Source of the DNA: Sphaerotilus sp. | Lineage (GTDB): Bacteria; Pseudomonadota; Gammaproteobacteria; Burkholderiales; Burkholderiaceae_C | Assembly (NCBI RefSeq): GCF_013299175.1 | Contig: NZ_JAAFKF010000003.1 | Span: 1-64,000, forward strand | Direction: 5' to 3' | DNA: 64,000 nt | Shown here: piece after piece, positions 44,208-51,737 of the stretch | How the letters are laid out: each line of letters opens with the position of its first letter | How positions within the stretch are numbered: position 1 is the first letter of the stretch | Notes under the pieces: model-generated | Told to the model about the DNA's origin: nothing | Databases searched by the model: none | What the model saw: the letters and a program-made list of their open reading frames with translations, nothing else | Made by a program: the position numbers and the translations under genes

Positions 44208-45116
44208 ATGTCAGTGATCAGTGAAATCCGTCGCCGCCGGGGCTTGCTTGTGGCGGGGCTTGGGACAGTCGGGGCGTGGTTCGGTGCGGTTTGGCAGGCG
44301 GTGGCGCAAACCGAGCCGATCGAGCAGCAACTCCAGGTCGGGCGCCACTCCGGTGTGCTGCTGGCGCGCATTGCCGAGCCGGAGATCGATCCGACCGGGT
44401 TTCTGGTCAGCGAGAAATTCGATGGCGTGCGGGCACTGTGGGACGGCCGCACCCTGCGCACGCGCACGGGCCAGACGCTCGATGCGCCCAAGGATTTCAC
44501 GGCCCGGCTGCCGCCCGAGGCGCTGGACGGCGAGCTGTGGCTGGGGCGCGGGCGGTTCGACGAGGTGTCCGCGCTGGTGCGTCGGCGCCGCCCCGCGCCG
44601 GGCGCCTGGCGTGATGTCCAGTTCCTCGTGTTCGAGATGCAGCGGGCGGGCGGGCGCTTCGACGAGCGGGCGGCGCGCATCCAGTCCATCGTCGCGCGCG
44701 TGCAGTGGCCGCAACTGCAGGCGGTGGAGCAATCGGTGGTGGCCGACCGTGCCGAGCTGCGGGCGCGGTTGCACGCAGTGCTGGAAGCGGGCGGAGAAGG
44801 GCTGATGCTGCACCGCGCCGATGCGCCCAACCTCGGTGGCCGCAGCGCCGTGCTGCTCAAGCTCAAACCCGTCCACGACGACGACGCGCTGGTGATCGGC
44901 TACACGCCCGGGCAAGGCCGCTTCGAGGGGCAACTCGGGGCCTTGCAGGTGCGCAACGCGGATGGGGTCGTCTTCCTGGTCGGCTCCGGCTTCACCGACG
45001 AGCAGCGCCGCACCCCGCCCCCCATCGGCTCGCTCATCGTCTACCGCTTCCGCGGCCAGACCAGCCACGGCGTGCCGCGTTTCGCGAGTTTCGTGCGCCG
45101 CAGCGATGGGCTGTGA
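44208..45116 (+). CDS. ligE: Periplasmic ATP-dependent DNA ligase (LigE type)
   Basis: A 302-residue ligase. The N-terminus is RRRRGLLVAGLG then a hydrophobic run, an export signal with a Tat-like arginine cluster. The nucleotidyltransferase motif I is SEKFDGVRALWDG, with adenylated Lys70; further motifs are LDGELWLG (III), GEGLMLHRADA (IV) and LLKLKPV (V). The C-terminal OB domain (about 235-302) completes the minimal ligase, no DNA-binding extension. LigE enzymes are exported and thought to seal DNA in the periplasm or extracellular space, perhaps in uptake or biofilm DNA. ATG 44208 is chosen over an upstream in-frame start at 44175. Confidence 0.92.
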   Translation: MSVISEIRRRRGLLVAGLGTVGAWFGAVWQAVAQTEPIEQQLQVGRHSGVLLARIAEPEIDPTGFLVSEKFDGVRALWDGRTLRTRTGQTLDAPKDFTARLPPEALDGELWLGRGRFDEVSALVRRRRPAPGAWRDVQFLVFEMQRAGGRFDERAARIQSIVARVQWPQLQAVEQSVVADRAELRARLHAVLEAGGEGLMLHRADAPNLGGRSAVLLKLKPVHDDDALVIGYTPGQGRFEGQLGALQVRNADGVVFLVGSGFTDEQRRTPPPIGSLIVYRFRGQTSHGVPRFASFVRRSDGL

Positions 45117-45158
45117 GCGGCGGCGTTTTCTGGAACGGTTTCGGGTAAGGTGCCGCAC

Positions 45159-46619
45159 ATGGCTGAATTCACCTACTTCTGGCACGACTACGAAACCTTC
45201 GGACGCGTGCCGCGCCGGGACCGCCCCGCCCAGTTCGCCGGCATCCGCACCGACGCGCAACTGCAGGAGATCGGCGCGCCGGTCATGTTCCACTGCCAGC
45301 CCGCGCCGGACTACCTGCCCGATCCCGAGAGTTGTCTCCTGACGGGCATCCTCCCGCAGCACTGCCTCGCACACGGCCTGCCCGAACACGCCTTCGCCCG
45401 CGCCATCGAGGAGCAGCTCGGCCAGCCCGGCACCATCGGCCTGGGCTACAACACCATCCGCTTCGACGACGAAGTCACGCGCCACCTCTTCTGGCGCAAC
45501 CTGATCGACCCCTACGCGCGCGAGTGGCAGAACGGCTGCGGGCGCTGGGATCTGGTCGATCTCGTGCGCTGCGCCTGGGCCTTGCGACCGGAGGGCATCG
45601 TCTGGCCGCGCCACCCCGACGGCCGCCCGTCCTTCAAGCTCGAACACCTCACCGCCGCCAACGGCATCGCCCACGAGGCGGCGCACGACGCGCTGTCCGA
45701 CGTGCGCGCCACCCTGGCCCTGGCAAGGCTGATCCGCGATCGCCAGCCCCGGCTGTTCGACTTCTGCCTCGCGCTGCGCAAGAAGGACGCTGTGGCCGCC
45801 GAGATCGACCGCGCCCAGCGCCAGGGCCAGCCGTTTCTCCACGTCTCCGGCATGTACGCACCCGAGCGCGGCGGTCTGGCGGTGGTCTGGCCGCTGGCCA
45901 CGCACCCGACCAACAAGAACGAGCTGATCGTCTGGGATCTGGCGCACGATCCCGCCGAGCTGCTGGGCCTGGGCGTGGCGCAGCTCCGCGAGCGGCTGTT
46001 CACCCGGTCGGACGCGCTGCCCGAAGGCGTGACCCGGCTGCCGATCAAGACCATCCACCTCAACAAGTCGCCGGTGGTGATCGCCAACCTCAAGACGCTG
46101 TCGGCCGAGCGCGCCGCCCACTGGGGCATCGACATGGCCCAATGCCTGCGCCACGCGGAAACCGCCGCGGCGCAGGTGCGCACGCTGGGCGGGATCTGGC
46201 AGGAGGTGTATGCGCGTCCGGTGGTCGAGGGTGCGCCTGCCGCCGATGTCGATGAAGACCTCTACGGCGGCTTCCTCGACAACGAGGACCGCCGCCGCCT
46301 CGTGCGTCTGCGCGGGTTGAAGCCGGAGCAGTTGCCCGCCGGCCGCGCCCCCGCGTTCGACGATCCGCGGCTGGACGAGCTGTTCTGGCGCTACCGGGCG
46401 CGCAACTTCCCCGAGACCCTGACCGACACCGAGCGCGCCCGCTGGCAAGCGCACTGCGCCGACCGGCTGCTGGACGGACAGGGCGGCGCGCAGACGGTGG
46501 CGCAGTTCTTCGAGCGCATCGACACCCTCGGTCAGGCACACGAGGAGGACGAGCGCGCCCAGGACATCCTCGGCGCGCTCTACGACTACGCCGAGCAGAT
46601 CACGCCGACCCGCGACTGA
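45159..46619 (+). CDS. sbcB: Exodeoxyribonuclease I
   Basis: A 486-residue DnaQ-type 3'-5' single-strand exonuclease. Exo motifs: YFWHDYETFG near the N-terminus (catalytic Asp and Glu), GLGYNTIRFDDEVTRHLFWRN, and HEAAHDALSDVRATLALA. The SH3-like and C-terminal domains typical of ExoI follow (PTNKNELIVWDLAHDP; RYRARNFPETLTDTERARW). It works in mismatch repair and recombination. It lies 42 bases after the ligase gene and may share its transcript; a GTG at 45150 is an alternative start. Confidence 0.95.
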   Translation: MAEFTYFWHDYETFGRVPRRDRPAQFAGIRTDAQLQEIGAPVMFHCQPAPDYLPDPESCLLTGILPQHCLAHGLPEHAFARAIEEQLGQPGTIGLGYNTIRFDDEVTRHLFWRNLIDPYAREWQNGCGRWDLVDLVRCAWALRPEGIVWPRHPDGRPSFKLEHLTAANGIAHEAAHDALSDVRATLALARLIRDRQPRLFDFCLALRKKDAVAAEIDRAQRQGQPFLHVSGMYAPERGGLAVVWPLATHPTNKNELIVWDLAHDPAELLGLGVAQLRERLFTRSDALPEGVTRLPIKTIHLNKSPVVIANLKTLSAERAAHWGIDMAQCLRHAETAAAQVRTLGGIWQEVYARPVVEGAPAADVDEDLYGGFLDNEDRRRLVRLRGLKPEQLPAGRAPAFDDPRLDELFWRYRARNFPETLTDTERARWQAHCADRLLDGQGGAQTVAQFFERIDTLGQAHEEDERAQDILGALYDYAEQITPTRD

Positions 46620-46643
46620 CCACGCACCGCGCAGTCGTCTGGC

Positions 46644-46868
46644 TCAACGCTGGCTGCGCGCCTTGCGTTTGTCCACCTCCAGGAACTGCGCCTTGAGCAG
46701 CATCATGAGCGAGCGGGCATCCGCCTCGCTCATGCTCAGGACATGGGCCGGTTCCTGGCCCTCCGGCGTGGCGCGCGGCACCAGCAGGGCGTCGAGCTTG
46801 ATGTTGACCAGCCCGTGGTGGCTGGCGGCCGCCTTGTAGCGTTGCACTTCGATGGTGTAGGTTTTCAT
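46644..46868 (-). CDS. Conserved small protein of unknown function
   Basis: A 74-residue soluble protein, MKTYTIEVQRYKAAASHHGLVNIKLDALLVPR..., ending in a basic tail KRKARSQR. A C-terminal helix SEADARSLMMLLKAQFLEVDKR is visible. ATG 46868 is preferred; an in-frame ATG at 46931 would overlap the divergent GTPase gene. No function recognised. It is convergent with sbcB and shares a short upstream region with the GTPase gene. Confidence 0.65.
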   Translation of the reverse strand: MKTYTIEVQRYKAAASHHGLVNIKLDALLVPRATPEGQEPAHVLSMSEADARSLMMLLKAQFLEVDKRKARSQR

Positions 46869-46923
46869 CCCGGTATTCTCCCGTTGTTCTACACCCCGTT
46901 TTCGACCCAGAAAGATTTTCCAG

Positions 46924-47877
46924 ATGTCCATCCAGTGGTTTCCCGGTCACATGCACCTGACCAAGAAGGCCATCACCGCGCGTGTCAAGGACGGCATCGA
47001 CGTGGTGATCGAGCTGCTCGACGCCCGCGCGCCCGGCTCCAGCGCCAACCCGCTGCTGGCGCAACTCACGCAAGGCAAGCCGGCGCTGAAGGTGCTCAAC
47101 AAGCAGGATCTGGCCGACCCGGCGCGCACCGAGCTGTGGCTGGCGCATTACAACAGCCTGCCCGAGACACAGGCCCTCGGTCTGGACGCCAGCATCACCG
47201 CCCCTGCGCAGCGCCTGATCGCCGCCTGCCGCACGCTCGCCCCGCTGCGGGGCGGGATGGCCAAGCCGATGCGCGTGCTGATCTGCGGCATTCCCAACGT
47301 CGGCAAGTCCACGCTCATCAACACCCTGGTCGGCAAGCGCGCCGCCAAGACCGGGGACGAGCCGGGCATCACCAAGCTGGAGCAGCGCATCGCCCTGGCG
47401 AGCGACTTCTACCTCTACGACACCCCCGGCATGCTCTGGCCGAAGATCACGATCGAGAAGGGCGGCTACAACCTCGCCGCCACCGGCGCGATCGGCCGCA
47501 ATGCGCTGGACGAGGAGCTGGTCGCCGTCGAGCTGCTGGAAACACTGCGCCGCGACTACGCCGGGCAGGTCGAAGCCCGCTACAAGCTGACCGACACCGA
47601 GGCGCTGAACGACGAAGAGCTGCTCGCCGCCATCGGGCGCAAGCGTGGTGCGGTACTGAGCGGCGGCAAGATCAATCTGCAGAAAGCCGCCGAGACCGTC
47701 ATCCACGACTACCGCAGCGGCATCCTGGGCCGCATCACCCTGGAGACGCCCGCCGAGTTCCTGGTCTGGGCGGCCGAGGCCGAGATTGCCGAGCAGGCCC
47801 GACAGGAACGCAAGGCGCGCAAGGGCAAGCGCGGTGTCTCCCAGTCCCTGGAGGATGTGGAGGATGTGGAGGATTGA
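46924..47877 (+). CDS. ylqF: Ribosome biogenesis GTPase YlqF/RbgA
   Basis: A 317-residue circularly permuted GTPase: the G4 motif NKQD (~residue 59) precedes G1 GIPNVGKSTLIN (~120) and G3 DTPG (~166). The start IQWFPGHMHLTKKAI is a hallmark. It helps late large-subunit assembly. The last residues form a small DVED repeat encoded by three 9-base GAGGATGTG-like units (47851-47877). Confidence 0.95.
   Translation: MSIQWFPGHMHLTKKAITARVKDGIDVVIELLDARAPGSSANPLLAQLTQGKPALKVLNKQDLADPARTELWLAHYNSLPETQALGLDASITAPAQRLIAACRTLAPLRGGMAKPMRVLICGIPNVGKSTLINTLVGKRAAKTGDEPGITKLEQRIALASDFYLYDTPGMLWPKITIEKGGYNLAATGAIGRNALDEELVAVELLETLRRDYAGQVEARYKLTDTEALNDEELLAAIGRKRGAVLSGGKINLQKAAETVIHDYRSGILGRITLETPAEFLVWAAEAEIAEQARQERKARKGKRGVSQSLEDVEDVED
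47851..47877 (+). repeat. 9-base triplet repeat at the ylqF stop
   Basis: GAGGATGTG, GAGGATGTG, GAGGATTGA in tandem, coding EDV-EDV-ED-stop. The last unit contains the stop codon. Probably recent slippage-type expansion of the C-terminal tail. Confidence 0.7.
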
Positions 47878-47943
47878 AGGGTAGATTTTTCATATATGGA
47901 GGGCTCCTTCGCGTCCAGGGCGCAAATCACGAAATTTCCGTAA

Positions 47944-47961
47944 AGATTCGGTTCAGATTCG
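47944..47961. promoter_or_regulatory. Direct repeat one helical turn apart, upstream of the acyltransferase gene
   Basis: AGATTCG at 47944-47950 and 47955-47961, 11 bases apart, within an AT-rich part of the 178-base gap before the acyltransferase gene. This spacing is typical of tandem activator half sites such as those of OmpR-type regulators, but no regulator is adjacent. Confidence 0.35.
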
Positions 47962-48055
47962 CATTGAAACCGCCCAAGGCGTGTGCATGGGGGGAAGCCA
48001 ACCCCCTGAGGGCGCTTCTAGACTGGTGGCCTGCAACACAGACAGGACACACGCC

Positions 48056-49132
48056 ATGCATTCCCCCCGACTCTCCGACGCCCGAAGCCGCTATGCCTGG
48101 GTCGATTTCGCCAAGGGTTTCTGCATCGTGGCGGTGGTGGCCATGTGGATTGCCGGCACGATGCAAGGGCATGTGGCGAAGGGGCAGGCCGGCTGGCTGG
48201 GCTACTTCGTCGTGTTCGCCAAGCCGTTCCGGATGCCCGACTTCTTCCTGATCTCGGGGCTGTTCCTGTCGCAGGTGATCGACCGGCCGTGGAAGCATTA
48301 CCTCGACACCAAGGTCGTCCACTACCTGTACTTCTTCGTGCTCTGGACACTGATCGTCGTGCCGGTGACGTGGCTGCTCGGGCTGGAGACGCCCGCCTCG
48401 CTGGGCGAGGGGGTCAAGGCGCTGGTCTACCATCTCTACGACCCGTTCGGCATGCTGTGGTTCATCATGATGCTGTCGGTCTACTTCGTGGCGACGCGGC
48501 TGCTGCGCGCGGTGCCGGTGTGGATCCTGCTGCCGGCGGCGGTGCTGCTCCACCTGTTCCCGCTGCAGACCGGCATCTACCATGTGGACCGGTTCGGGAT
48601 GTTCTTCCTGTTCTTCTACGCTGGCCATGTGTTCTCCGGGCGCTTCTTCGCCCTGGCCGACTGGACCCTCGCACACCGCCGCACTGCCAGTGCCGGGCTG
48701 CTCGTGTGGGCTGTGCTCAACACCGTGCTGGTCAAGCTGGCGCTGACGGAGCACCTGGCGGTCAACCTGCTGGCGGGCTTCATGGGCATCAGCGCGGTGG
48801 TGGTGATTGCTGCGCTCGTGTCGTCGCGCCCATGGGCCGGCTGGCTCAACACGCTGGGCAAGAACTCGATCGCGGTCTACCTGGGCTTCTACCTCCCGAT
48901 GATCGTCATCGTGCCGGCGCTGCAAGCCTCGCCGATCGGCCGCAGCCCGAGCCTGGTCGCCACCATTTCGATGGTGTCGGTCATCGGCATCGCGGTGGGC
49001 ACCTTCCATCTGGCGAACCGGATCGGGCTGGGCTTCCTCTACAACCGGCCGGACTGGCTGCGTCTGGTGCAACCGGCGCAGCGGTGGGCTGCGCGGCGCG
49101 CAGAAGTCCCGAGCGGCTCGGTGGCCTCCTGA
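48056..49132 (+). CDS. Acyltransferase 3 family membrane protein
   Basis: A 358-residue protein with about ten transmembrane helices. It begins RYAWVDFAKGFCIVAVVAMW, where the family His is replaced by this VDFAKGF motif, then KPFRMPDFFLISGLFLSQV; these are standard for acyltransferase 3 proteins that acetylate or succinylate sugars of lipopolysaccharide or exopolysaccharide. A glucan or peptidoglycan substrate is also possible. No polysaccharide genes are adjacent. Ends with a soluble basic tail. Confidence 0.85.
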   Translation: MHSPRLSDARSRYAWVDFAKGFCIVAVVAMWIAGTMQGHVAKGQAGWLGYFVVFAKPFRMPDFFLISGLFLSQVIDRPWKHYLDTKVVHYLYFFVLWTLIVVPVTWLLGLETPASLGEGVKALVYHLYDPFGMLWFIMMLSVYFVATRLLRAVPVWILLPAAVLLHLFPLQTGIYHVDRFGMFFLFFYAGHVFSGRFFALADWTLAHRRTASAGLLVWAVLNTVLVKLALTEHLAVNLLAGFMGISAVVVIAALVSSRPWAGWLNTLGKNSIAVYLGFYLPMIVIVPALQASPIGRSPSLVATISMVSVIGIAVGTFHLANRIGLGFLYNRPDWLRLVQPAQRWAARRAEVPSGSVAS

Positions 49133-49177
49133 GCACAGGTGGTGGCAATGCCAACGCCAACGCCAATAGCAATGCCG

Positions 49178-49201
49178 TTTGGCAGTGATACGATCGCCAA
49201 A
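49178..49201. promoter_or_regulatory. Inverted repeat over the antitoxin start, candidate autoregulatory operator
   Basis: TTTGGC at 49178-49183 and GCCAAA at 49196-49201, 12-base spacer, the second arm touching the antitoxin ATG at 49201. A GATACGAT string in the spacer could serve as -10. Typical place for toxin-antitoxin autorepression. Confidence 0.5.
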
Positions 49202-49578
49202 TGGCCAACACCCTCCTCGATGCCCGCAACGCCGTGCGCCAGGGGCTGCCGTTCTCGGTCTTCGAGTCGGTCGCCACGCAACTGGACATGGCCCCGCAAC
49301 AGATGACGCAGGTGCTCGGCATCCCGCTGCGCACGCTGGCCCGCCGCAAGACCGAACACCGCTTCACGCCGCAAGAGTCCGATCGGCTCTACCGCCTGAC
49401 CCGCGCGGTCGAGCTGGCCACCGAGGTGCTGGGCGATGCGGACAAGGCGCGCCGCTGGCTCAAGGCGCCGAACCGGGCGCTGGGCGGCGAGGTGCCCTTC
49501 GACCTGCTCGACACCGACATCGGCGCGCACCAGATCGAGGACGTGCTGGTGCGCCTGAACCACGGCATCTTCAGTTGA
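49201..49578 (+). CDS. Xre/MbcA/ParS-type antitoxin (RES partner)
   Basis: A 125-residue antitoxin. The N-terminal part (LDARNAVRQGLPFSVFESVATQLDMAPQQMTQVLGIPLRTLARRKTEHRFTPQESDRLYRL) is an Xre-like helix bundle, and the C-terminal part (EVLGDADKARRWLKAPNRALGGEVPFDLLDTDIGAHQIEDVL) is the DUF2384 toxin-binding domain. It directly precedes the RES toxin, whose likely TTG start overlaps its stop. It should neutralise the toxin and repress the pair. Confidence 0.92.
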   Translation: MANTLLDARNAVRQGLPFSVFESVATQLDMAPQQMTQVLGIPLRTLARRKTEHRFTPQESDRLYRLTRAVELATEVLGDADKARRWLKAPNRALGGEVPFDLLDTDIGAHQIEDVLVRLNHGIFS

Positions 49579-50042
49579 AGGTCTGGCGCATCTGCCGCCA
49601 GCCGTTTGTCGCCACGGCGCTGGACGGCATCGGCGGGCTCTACGCCGGTGGTCGCTGGCACCGCCGGGGCCGGCCGATCGTCTACGCGGCGAGTTCGGCG
49701 GCCCTCGCGGCACTGGAGGTGCTGGTCCATGTCGATCCGCTCGACGCGCCGGGGGATCTGCGGCTGTTGACGCTGGAGCTGCCGGACGATCTGCTGGTCG
49801 AGCAGCTCGACGTGGCGGTGCTGCCCGCGCACTGGGCCGCCGTGCCCGCGCCGGACGAGCTGGCCGCACTGGGCAACGACTGGCTCGCCAGCCGGCGCAG
49901 CGCGGCACTGAGCGTGCCGTCGGCGGTGATCCAGAGCGAGCGCAACCTGCTGCTGAATCCCTGGCACCCTGCGATCACGCACATGCGTGTCACCGAGGAC
50001 CGGCCGTTCAGCTTCGACCCGCGCTTGCTCAGGGACGGGTGA
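49575..50042 (+). CDS. RES domain toxin (NAD-consuming)
   Basis: A 155-residue toxin. The start KVWRICRQPFVATALDGIGGLYAGGRWHRRGRPIVYAA contains the Arg residues and the SS/LA pattern of the RES fold; the family consumes NAD. A TTG at 49575 overlaps the antitoxin stop (TTGA) and gives a normal-length protein; the nearest ATG would lose the catalytic N-terminus. The C-terminus has ERNLLLNPWHP. Its last 14 bases overlap a minus-strand gene. Confidence 0.9.
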   Translation: MKVWRICRQPFVATALDGIGGLYAGGRWHRRGRPIVYAASSAALAALEVLVHVDPLDAPGDLRLLTLELPDDLLVEQLDVAVLPAHWAAVPAPDELAALGNDWLASRRSAALSVPSAVIQSERNLLLNPWHPAITHMRVTEDRPFSFDPRLLRDG

Positions 50043-50589
50043 ACTCCACCGGCGCGCAGTGGGCGTCGGTCGGTGGCAGTGTGGTGGCGGTGCGTGGTCC
50101 GGCGCGCACCTGGCCTTGCCACACCCAGTGGGCCGAGATCCGGTAGCGTCCGGGCTGGTCCACCGTCCAGGCGGGCGACAGCGGCAGCGATGCCTGCAGC
50201 GACTGGCCCGGCCGGAGTGTCAGGTGGTCGCTCGGCTGTGGGGCGCGGCGCTTGACCATCGGACCCTGGTAGTCGAGCGGCTGGCCATCGCGCTCGATCT
50301 GCACCAAGGGCGCCCGCCACGCACCTTCGAACGGCGTGCCCCAGCGCAGCAGCCGCACCGCGTGCGTGCCCGTGTTGTGCAAGGTGGCCTGCAGGTGCGG
50401 CGTGCGGTCCCCGGCCATCTCGACCGCCAGCGTGCAGTGCAAGGCAGCGAGCGGATCACCCGATGCGGCCGATGGCGGCGAAGTGAACAAGGTTGCCGCC
50501 ATCAAGCCGACAGCCAGCCACCGTGCAGGGGCACGGGCGTCACCACGATCGTCATGGCAGGACGGGCGTGTTTTCGGCGAAGTATTCAT
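50029..50589 (-). CDS. Secreted companion of the M35 peptidase lacking a catalytic domain
   Basis: A 186-residue exported protein from ATG 50589 (an ATG at 50601 adds four residues). Its signal peptide spans about residues 20-43 (WLAVGLMAATLF...SAAS). The remaining domain (HLQATLHNTGTHAVRLLRWGTPFEGAWRAPLVQIERDGQPLDYQGPMVKRRAP) closely parallels residues 30-130 of the M35 peptidase encoded just upstream (VRVTITNTNAGPVILHPWQLP...FEITRDGVPVPYTGAIVKRASP), but no HExxH follows. It overlaps the peptidase gene by 38 bases. A role as inhibitor, chaperone or substrate-binding helper is inferred. Confidence 0.75.
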   Translation of the reverse strand: MNTSPKTRPSCHDDRGDARAPARWLAVGLMAATLFTSPPSAASGDPLAALHCTLAVEMAGDRTPHLQATLHNTGTHAVRLLRWGTPFEGAWRAPLVQIERDGQPLDYQGPMVKRRAPQPSDHLTLRPGQSLQASLPLSPAWTVDQPGRYRISAHWVWQGQVRAGPRTATTLPPTDAHCAPVEFTRP

Positions 50590-51604
50590 GGCTGTCGGCA
50601 TTCTTGATGGCCTTGGCCGGGTTGCTGATCGCCAGGGAGGCGGCAGCGGACTGACCGTAGGCGTAGTCGCTGGTGCCAGCCACCACGGTGAAGTGGCTCA
50701 TCTCATGGATCAATGTGCCCGCCTTCGAGTCCGTGCCGGTCGCCGGGGCGCTCCAGAACGCACCGCAGAGGTAGACCTTGTAGGGCTGGGACGGGTAGAC
50801 GTAAGCGTAGACCCCGGCGTCGGTGCAGGAACAGTCCAGCACCAGGGGTTTGGTCTCCAGGGCCGCCTGCAAGGCCGTGTAATTGGCCTTGACGACACCC
50901 CAGTTGGCGGCTCCTGGTGTCCCGAACCATTTGACGTAGCGTTTGCGGGCGGTCGATGGGGTGTTGTTGAGGTAGGTGACGGCGTTGGTGGCGTAGGTCT
51001 TCGCCGCGGTGACGGAGCTTTGCAGCGTCGTCTTGCGGGTGGCCGAACAGTTCCCGGTGAAGCTGACGCTGCCGGTGGTGACGGCCGCCGCCTGCACCAT
51101 GGCCATGGCCGATGCCGAGGGTTGTGGCGTGCGGCCCTGGAGCCAGACGTACAGCGTGTCCGACCGCAGGGCCGGCGTGGTGTAGGCCCCGGTCACGCCG
51201 CCGCTGCGGTAGGTGATGTCGTACCGCCCGTCCCGCTCCAGCTCGTAGGCGGCGGTCAGCTCGACATCGTAGGTGAGGGTGACGCCGGGATTGAGCCGCA
51301 GCGCATCACGTCCGGTCGGCGATGCCCGCTTGACGATCGCCCCGGTGTAGGGCACCGGCACGCCGTCGCGGGTGATCTCGAACAGTGCCCCGTCCTGTCG
51401 CGCGCCTGGCAACTGCCAAGGGTGCAGGATGACGGGTCCGGCGTTGGTGTTCGTGATGGTGACGCGCACGACGACATCGGCATCGCCTTGCACCACGGGA
51501 GCCGCCGTGGTGAGGCGAACGTCGATGCCATCCACGACTGCGGCGTGGACGGAACTGGCGACGAGCAGGCTGGCGGCAGCGGTGGCGAGGCGATACGTTT
51601 GCAT
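50552..51604 (-). CDS. M35 (peptidyl-Lys type) zinc metallopeptidase
   Basis: A 350-residue secreted protease. Signal peptide to about residue 22 (SSVHA). An N-terminal Ig-like domain (~25-150) is followed by the catalytic domain with the zinc motif TLIHEMSHF (His300, Glu301, His304) and the aspzincin Asp313 in GTSDYAYG. Cys-rich region VLDCSCTDAGVYAYVYPSQPYKVYLCGAFW fits the family. Relatives cleave before lysine. ATG 51604 is preferred over an upstream start. It is followed by the catalytic-domain-less paralogue, in one transcript. Confidence 0.92.
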   Translation of the reverse strand: MQTYRLATAAASLLVASSVHAAVVDGIDVRLTTAAPVVQGDADVVVRVTITNTNAGPVILHPWQLPGARQDGALFEITRDGVPVPYTGAIVKRASPTGRDALRLNPGVTLTYDVELTAAYELERDGRYDITYRSGGVTGAYTTPALRSDTLYVWLQGRTPQPSASAMAMVQAAAVTTGSVSFTGNCSATRKTTLQSSVTAAKTYATNAVTYLNNTPSTARKRYVKWFGTPGAANWGVVKANYTALQAALETKPLVLDCSCTDAGVYAYVYPSQPYKVYLCGAFWSAPATGTDSKAGTLIHEMSHFTVVAGTSDYAYGQSAAASLAISNPAKAIKNADSHEYFAENTPVLP

Positions 51605-51714
51605 GAGCGGGTCTCCCGGGACAAGTCGAGTGCTGAAGGGTCCGGGTGAATTCTCATGTTTTGCCAGATTGTTCAATGGATGCCGTCCAGTAACCGCAGG
51701 TATGGAGCGTGACG

Positions 51715-51737
51715 AAAAAAGCGAGGCCAGCGGCTCA
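51715..51737 (-). terminator. Probable terminator of the glutamate dehydrogenase gene
   Basis: On the minus strand, overlapping the stop codon, GAGCCGCTGGCCTC forms a short stem with one bulge, followed after GC by six T residues. It is weak but well placed at the end of the gene and precedes the promoter region of the M35 gene. Confidence 0.45.

Noticed and set aside
49149-49176. CRISPR-like or phase-variable repeat array before the antitoxin
   Set aside because: The hexamer-like GCCAAC/GCCAAT units are short, degenerate and without spacers, so this is only local low complexity.
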